Of a DNA stretch of 12,170 nt, positions 8,066 through 12,170 are shown one piece after another. Both the position numbers and the translations under genes were made by a program. Each line of letters starts with the position of its first letter. Within the stretch, counting starts at the first letter, position 1. The stretch spans positions 1-12,170 of the forward strand of contig USFX01000071.1 in assembly GCA_900553965.1 (NCBI GenBank), in the 5' to 3' direction. Source of the stretch: an uncultured Prevotella sp. (GTDB taxonomy: Bacteria; Bacteroidota; Bacteroidia; Bacteroidales; Bacteroidaceae). Below the pieces are notes generated by a model. The model searched no databases, was not told the origin of the DNA, and worked only from the letters and a program-made list of their open reading frames with translations.

Positions 8066-10060
8066 ATGAGGAGATTTTACTCGCTCATTGTTGCACTCTT
8101 CGCAACAATCAGCATACAGGCACAGGGATGGCCGGCACAGTATGGCGGAGTCATGCTGCAAGGGTTCTCATGGGACAGCTACGACTATTCGCAATGGTCC
8201 ATACTCGAATCACAGGCCGCCGACATGAAAGGATTCATCGACTTTGTATGGGTACCGCAAAGCGGCAAGTGTCTGGAGACGACGCAGGTGATGGGCTACA
8301 TGCCCTACTGCTATTTCCAGCACGATTCCAGCTTCGGAACCGAGGCCGAGCTGCGCTCCATGATCAGAACCTTCAAGGAGAACGGTATCAGGACGATGGC
8401 CGATGTGGTTGTCAACCATCACCAGACGGACGGATGGTTCGACTTCCCTGCCGAGACCTATAAAGGCGTGACATATCAGTTCAAGAGCACCGACATCTGC
8501 CGGAACGATGACGGCGGCGCCACGCTGAAGCAGGCCAACACCCAAGGCGTCAGCCTCAGTCCAAACAACGACGAGGGCGAAGACTTCTCCGGGGGCCGCG
8601 ACCTCGACCACAAGAGTGAGAACGTCCAGCGCATCATCAAGGCCTACGTCAAGTATCTGAAAGACGACCTCGGCTATGAGGGATTCCGCTATGACATGGT
8701 GAAAGGCTTCGACGGCAGTCACGTGGCCGACTACAACGACGCGGCCGGCATCGGATATTCCGTCGGCGAACACTGGAGCGGCGTGTCGGAAACATCATCA
8801 TGGATAAAGGCGACCGGATACAAGAGCGCCGCCTTTGACTTCCAGTTCCACTACGCCATGACCGACGCCATCAATCAAAACAACTGGCAACAGCTCAACA
8901 ATCACAAGACGCTGATGCACGACGCCAACTTCCGACGCTACGCCGTCACCTTCGTCGAGAACCACGACATACAGGACCGCGGTGTGCCCGACGGACAGTA
9001 TAACACCAAAGACCCAATCAACGAACCGTATATCCTCGCCGCAAATGCCTACCTTTTGGCCATGCCCGGCACGCCCTGCATCTTCCAGCCCCACTGGAGG
9101 GCATACGAGCAGGAGCTGAAGAGCATGATTGAAGCCCGCAAACTGGCCGGCATCACCAACACGAGCGACTTCGGGTCCTATCTCTCCAACACGGCCTACT
9201 GCCAGACATTCGCCAAGGGCGAGGGCAACAAGCGGCTCATGGTTGCCGTCGGCGACGAAACGAAATTCTCCGTTCCGAACAACTACACCCGCATCCTGAG
9301 TGGAAGCCACTACGCTTATTTCCTCACAAAGAATTCCGAGACGGCATGGGCCGACAAGCCTTCGGGAACATACGACGGGGCGTTTGACGTCACGCTGACG
9401 GCTGTGAGTGAAGACGCCGGCGCAAAGCTGGTCTACACTCTCGACGGCACCGCCCCCACGGCGAGCAGCCAGCAGGTGAGCAGCGGCACCGCTGTCAGAA
9501 TCGATAAAGCCTGCACCCTGAAGGTGGCTCTGCTGACAGGAGGCAAGGTGACAGGCATGACGACAAAGGAATATGCCATCAAGGCGTTCGAGCCTTACTC
9601 CTTCAAGGTCTACGTCTGCACGGACAAGGTCAGCTGGAAAAACATCAATTTCTATTCGTGGGGCACCAACAGCAAGAACAGTTCCGCCGCATGGCCGGGC
9701 GACAGGATAACCGCCACGGAGACTGTCAACGGCCGGACATGGTACGTCAAGGAATTCTACATCGACAGCAAGAACGACCTCGTGAACTTCGTGTTCAGCA
9801 CCGGAACCGGCTCGCCGCAGACAGTGGACAAGACCGGAGTCAGCAAGACCGCCTACTTCGAGATTTCCACCACCATGAGCAACGGCAAACATACCATCAG
9901 CGATGTGACCAAGGACATGACCAGCGGCATCCATGCGCCGGCCATCGGGACATCCCAAGACGACAGCGGGTGGTATGACATCAGCGGAAGACGCTATGAC
10001 AGGCGTCCCGCAAACCGCGGACTGTACATCCACCAAGGCAAGAAACACGTCATCAGATAA
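8066..10060 (+). CDS. Secreted multimodular GH13 alpha-amylase
   Basis: A 664-residue alpha-amylase that would cut internal alpha-1,4 links of starch or glycogen outside the cytoplasm. Residues 1-20 are a type I signal peptide (ISIQAQ|G) with no lipobox. All four GH13 regions are present: DVVVNHH (113-119), GFRYDMVKGF with nucleophile Asp210, GEHW with acid/base Glu235, and FVENHD with Asp301. The catalytic barrel and C domain occupy about 22-430. Residues 434-505 resemble a chitobiase/hexosaminidase C-terminal Ig-like domain (VYTLDGTAPTASS). Residues 511-604 resemble a CBM26-type starch-binding module (VYVCTDKVSWKNINFYSWG, AAWPGDRIT, VNFVFSTGTGSPQTVD). The protein ends with a short sorting-like tail, WYDISGRRYDRRPANRGLYI. 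It is not a close SusG look-alike, since SusG is a lipoprotein. It has its own promoter and is co-transcribed with the GH53 gene 10 bp downstream. Confidence 0.93.
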   Translation: MRRFYSLIVALFATISIQAQGWPAQYGGVMLQGFSWDSYDYSQWSILESQAADMKGFIDFVWVPQSGKCLETTQVMGYMPYCYFQHDSSFGTEAELRSMIRTFKENGIRTMADVVVNHHQTDGWFDFPAETYKGVTYQFKSTDICRNDDGGATLKQANTQGVSLSPNNDEGEDFSGGRDLDHKSENVQRIIKAYVKYLKDDLGYEGFRYDMVKGFDGSHVADYNDAAGIGYSVGEHWSGVSETSSWIKATGYKSAAFDFQFHYAMTDAINQNNWQQLNNHKTLMHDANFRRYAVTFVENHDIQDRGVPDGQYNTKDPINEPYILAANAYLLAMPGTPCIFQPHWRAYEQELKSMIEARKLAGITNTSDFGSYLSNTAYCQTFAKGEGNKRLMVAVGDETKFSVPNNYTRILSGSHYAYFLTKNSETAWADKPSGTYDGAFDVTLTAVSEDAGAKLVYTLDGTAPTASSQQVSSGTAVRIDKACTLKVALLTGGKVTGMTTKEYAIKAFEPYSFKVYVCTDKVSWKNINFYSWGTNSKNSSAAWPGDRITATETVNGRTWYVKEFYIDSKNDLVNFVFSTGTGSPQTVDKTGVSKTAYFEISTTMSNGKHTISDVTKDMTSGIHAPAIGTSQDDSGWYDISGRRYDRRPANRGLYIHQGKKHVIR

Positions 10061-10070
10061 CAGACAAATC

Positions 10071-11342
10071 ATGAAAAAGAACATCAGGAATATTCTGGCA
10101 ACAGCATTGCTCATCATGGGCAATGCTGTTGCCGCTTCGGCACAGGACAAATATGTGGGCGGCGACATCTCCCTGCTGCCCACCAACGAGGCTTGGGGCG
10201 CCCAATATCTCGACAAGGACGGACGACCCATTGACGACCTTCTCCCCTTCTTCAAGCAGGAAGGAGGCATGAACGCCATGCGCGTCCGACTGTTCGTCGC
10301 ACCGGAGAAATATGACGGGACGGACAAGGATGCGAATGCCTGTCAGGACCTCGAATACGTGACGGCACTGGGCAAGCGCATCAAGGAGGCCGGTCTCAGC
10401 TTTATGCTCGACTTCCACTACAGCGACACATGGGCCGACCCGGCCAAGCAGTGGACTCCGGCCGACTGGACGCAGTTATCCGACGACGGATTGCAGACCA
10501 AAATCTACGAGTACACCAAGGAATGTCTCACCGCACTGAAGGCCGCCGGTGCCGAACCGGATATGATTCAGACGGGCAACGAAATCAGCTTCGGAATGCT
10601 TTGGGGAGCATATCAGGCCGACGAGTCACAGCTCAAGAAGTGTTTCACCAACAGCCCGGCCGCCAACTGGACACGCTTCACCGACCTGCTGAAACAGGCC
10701 GGCAAGGCTTGCCGCGAGGTGTGTCCGCAGGCCAAAATCATCCTGCACACCGAGCGGGCCGCACAGGTGAGCGTGATGACCAACTTCTATGACATGATGG
10801 AAAAGGCCGGTGTGGACTACGACATAATAGGTCTTAGCTACTACCCCATCTGGCACAACACCATCGGCACTCTCGAAACGGCCATCAGCACCCTCGAAAC
10901 GAAATACGCCGACAAGCAGATCATGGTGGTCGAGGTCGGCGCTCCCTACTCCTGGCTGCCCACCGACAATGAATATACTCCAGCCTACGACGCCACTGAA
11001 GAAGGTCAGCGGCAGTTCACCCGCGACCTTATCACCATGCTCAACCGCCACCGCGCCGTGACCGGACTGTTCTGGTGGTGGATGGAGTACAACGCTTATC
11101 CGTGGGAGACCACCCACCGGAACAACTGGTGGTATGCCCCGCTCTTCAACAGCAACACCGGCAAGGCGATGCCGGCGTTATACGAGATGAAGAATTTTGC
11201 GGCCGATGCGTCCGGCATCCGGGAGGTCTCCGGCCTCTCCCGGTCTGGCGACTGGTACACCGTCAGCGGCATGAGGCTTCCGGAGAGACCTCTCCGACGC
11301 GGACATTACATCAACAACAATAAAAAGGTGGCCATCAGATAG
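10071..11342 (+). CDS. Secreted GH53 endo-beta-1,4-galactanase
   Basis: A 423-residue GH53 enzyme; the family cuts beta-1,4-galactan, the side chains of pectic rhamnogalacturonan I and type I arabinogalactan. The ATG at 10071 is chosen because it opens a type I signal peptide (MKKNIRNILATALL...ASAQ) 10 bp after the amylase stop; an in-frame ATG at 9933 would lie inside the amylase gene. GH53 hallmarks are AMRVRLFV (69-76), FMLDFHYSDTWADPAKQ (111-127), MIQTGNEISFGMLWG with acid/base Glu171, DIIGLSYYPIWHN (251-263) and IMVVEVGAPYSW with nucleophile Glu288. The catalytic barrel is complete and both catalytic residues are present. The C-terminus, WYTVSGMRLPERPLRRGHYI then KKVAIR, resembles the amylase tail. 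A galactanase beside an amylase and Sus-type starch binders is unexpected; a shifted substrate cannot be excluded. Confidence 0.92.
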   Translation: MKKNIRNILATALLIMGNAVAASAQDKYVGGDISLLPTNEAWGAQYLDKDGRPIDDLLPFFKQEGGMNAMRVRLFVAPEKYDGTDKDANACQDLEYVTALGKRIKEAGLSFMLDFHYSDTWADPAKQWTPADWTQLSDDGLQTKIYEYTKECLTALKAAGAEPDMIQTGNEISFGMLWGAYQADESQLKKCFTNSPAANWTRFTDLLKQAGKACREVCPQAKIILHTERAAQVSVMTNFYDMMEKAGVDYDIIGLSYYPIWHNTIGTLETAISTLETKYADKQIMVVEVGAPYSWLPTDNEYTPAYDATEEGQRQFTRDLITMLNRHRAVTGLFWWWMEYNAYPWETTHRNNWWYAPLFNSNTGKAMPALYEMKNFAADASGIREVSGLSRSGDWYTVSGMRLPERPLRRGHYINNNKKVAIR

Positions 11343-11352
11343 CCACCTTTTT
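11322..11352 (+). terminator. Intrinsic terminator overlapping the GH53 stop codon
   Basis: AAAAAGGTGGC at 11322-11332 pairs with GCCACCTTTTT at 11342-11352 around a 9-nt loop, and the T tract runs to 11354. The left arm encodes the last lysines and valine of the GH53 protein, and the TAG stop (11340-11342) ends at the first base of the right arm. With A's on the left and T's on the right the element is symmetric, so it could also stop minus-strand transcripts from the deacylase gene, which ends at 11394. Confidence 0.85.
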
Positions 11353-11393
11353 TTCTTTGATTCATAATATTAACAAACCGTATTTATTTTACG

Positions 11394-11930
11394 TCAGTCT
11401 GTCTTCAAATCCACAATCCGGTATTCATGACCCGTCGCGGGCACGACCTTGCCGAGCAGATCGTCCATCCGCAGCTTCAGCGTGGCCGTGTTCACACATG
11501 GATGGCAACCGAGAAACTCCGACGACAGCAAGTCACGGTCAACGACAAGCAGCACTTTGCCTTCACTGTCGTTCATCAGTCCCATCGGCGATACGGCCCC
11601 GGGATGTATGCCGAGCAGCTCCACCATGTGACTTTCACCGGCAAAAGACAGCCGGGCACACCCCAGCTCGGACGACAGATATTTGGTCTTGAACACCTTG
11701 TCGCCGGGCAGCATCAGCAGATAGAACTGTGTCTACTGCCTGTTGCAAAGGAAAAGGTTCTTGCAGACAGGCGCCCCGATGCGCTCCTCCACGGCCGCAC
11801 ATTCCTCCATCGTGAACGCCGCTTCATGCCGCAGCGCCTCGTAAGTGACACCGTGGGCGTCAAGAAAGTCATAGACCCTCCGCTCCACGTCGCCCGACGC
11901 CGTCTCAACAGATGGCTTATCTATTCCCAT
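11394..11930 (-). pseudogene. YbaK/ProX-type prolyl-tRNA editing deacylase, interrupted by in-frame TAG
   Basis: The reading frame encodes a YbaK/ProX-family protein; relatives hydrolyse mischarged Ala-tRNA(Pro) in trans. The chosen ATG (11930-11928, MGIDKPSVE) overlaps the end of rfbB by 14 bp. Family stretches include ERRVYDFLDAHGV, HEAAFTMEECAAV and APVCKNLFLCNRQ with the conserved Lys, then MLPGDKVFKTKYLSSELGCA, GAVSPMGLMNDSEGK, LGCHPCVNTATLKL and ATGHEYRIVDL. After CNRQ (codon CAG) comes a TAG at 11735-11733, and the same frame resumes with TQFYLLMLPGDK, so nothing is shifted or missing. From memory, relatives have Gln or Lys at that position, so one base change explains it. Termination would give a 65-residue fragment; the downstream ATG at 11714 would lack the conserved Lys. 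Options are a recent nonsense mutation, a sequence error, or amber readthrough. The otherwise full conservation argues the lesion is recent or not real. Confidence 0.85.
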
Positions 11931-12170
11931 ACATGCTCTCATAAAACTTCTCATACTCGCCACTCGTGATGTTGTCCATCCACTCCTGATGCTCCAGATA
12001 CCAGCGGACGGTCTTCTCTATGCCCTCCTCGAACTGTAGACTGGGCTCCCACCCGAGTTCGCGCTGGAGCTTGGAGGAGTCGATGGCGTAGCGAAGGTCG
12101 TGGCCGGCGCGGTCAGTGACGTAGGTGATGAGGTCCATGTCCTCGCCCTCCTGACGGCCAAGAAGGCGGT
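11917..12170 (-). CDS. rfbB: dTDP-glucose 4,6-dehydratase, C-terminal part
   Basis: The 3' end of a gene whose 5' part lies beyond the window; the frame is open to 12170. It encodes about 84 residues: RLLGRQEGEDMDLITYV, then TDRAGHDLRYAIDSSKLQRE, LGWEPSLQFEEGIEKTVRWY and a short tail ending FYESMYGNR. The DRxGHDxRYAID-K motif followed by LGW and FEEGIEKTVRWYL is diagnostic of the RfbB C-terminal region. RfbB is an NAD-dependent extended-SDR enzyme making dTDP-4-keto-6-deoxyglucose for dTDP-L-rhamnose and related surface sugars. Its stop overlaps the start of the deacylase gene, so the two are probably co-transcribed leftward, convergent with the glycan locus and functionally unrelated to it. 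Confidence 0.93.
   Translation of the reverse strand, partial: RLLGRQEGEDMDLITYVTDRAGHDLRYAIDSSKLQRELGWEPSLQFEEGIEKTVRWYLEHQEWMDNITSGEYEKFYESMYGNR

Noticed and set aside
9933..10070. Longer GH53 start at 9933
   Set aside because: It would add 46 residues encoded inside the amylase gene and bury the signal peptide that begins at 10071.
8798..10327. 509-codon open frame on the minus strand opposite the amylase and GH53 genes
   Set aside because: It is antisense to two genes with clear catalytic motifs, its protein has no recognisable domain, and its openness is explained by the G/C-rich third positions of the real genes.
11427..11969. 180-codon plus-strand frame opposite the deacylase gene
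   Set aside because: The minus strand carries a clear YbaK/ProX protein and the rfbB overlap; the plus-strand protein has no recognisable features.

Overview
The window looks like chromosomal DNA of a gut-type Bacteroidales. The pointers are a SusC/SusD pair, lipoproteins with acidic residues after the lipidated cysteine, A/T-rich start-codon leaders without Shine-Dalgarno sequences, TAnnTTTG promoter elements, and short '...SGRR...RG.YI...GKK..IR' enzyme tails. The G/C-rich third positions and that tail style suggest Muribaculaceae or Prevotellaceae, but this placement is inference.

Layout. Bases 1-180 hold a cluster of direct and inverted intergenic repeats made of 8-bp GACACRGA-type units. 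Bases 237-467 hold the control region of a polysaccharide utilization locus: a LacI-type palindrome, a TAnnTTTG element and a leader of roughly 150 nt. Four tightly spaced plus-strand genes follow: a SusC-type TonB-dependent transporter (468-3491), a SusD-type lipoprotein (3510-5186), and SusE-like and SusF-like surface glycan-binding lipoproteins (5208-6401, 6422-7819). A strong intrinsic terminator (7851-7892) closes this unit. A second promoter, with an almost identical palindrome at the same distance from its TAnnTTTG element, then drives a two-gene unit: a secreted multimodular GH13 alpha-amylase (8066-10060) and, 10 bp on, a secreted GH53 endo-beta-1,4-galactanase (10071-11342). The GH53 terminator overlaps its own stop codon.

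Convergent on the minus strand are a YbaK/ProX-type aminoacyl-tRNA deacylase gene (11394-11930), interrupted by one in-frame TAG, and upstream of it the 3' end of rfbB (11917 to beyond 12170), overlapping by 14 bp.

How the parts fit. The extracellular amylase would cut starch-like alpha-glucan, SusE/SusF/SusD would hold the fragments at the surface, and SusC would import them with TonB energy. The GH53 points to pectic galactan, so its co-transcription with an amylase is the odd element of the locus. The shared palindrome suggests one LacI-family regulator, not encoded here, controls both units. No regulator, GH97 or inner-membrane sugar transporter is visible. The locus does not continue rightwards past 11342; what lies to the left cannot be seen. 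I did not find a wholly new system. The points most worth checking are the matched operators, the in-frame amber codon, the GH53 placement, and the shared enzyme tails.
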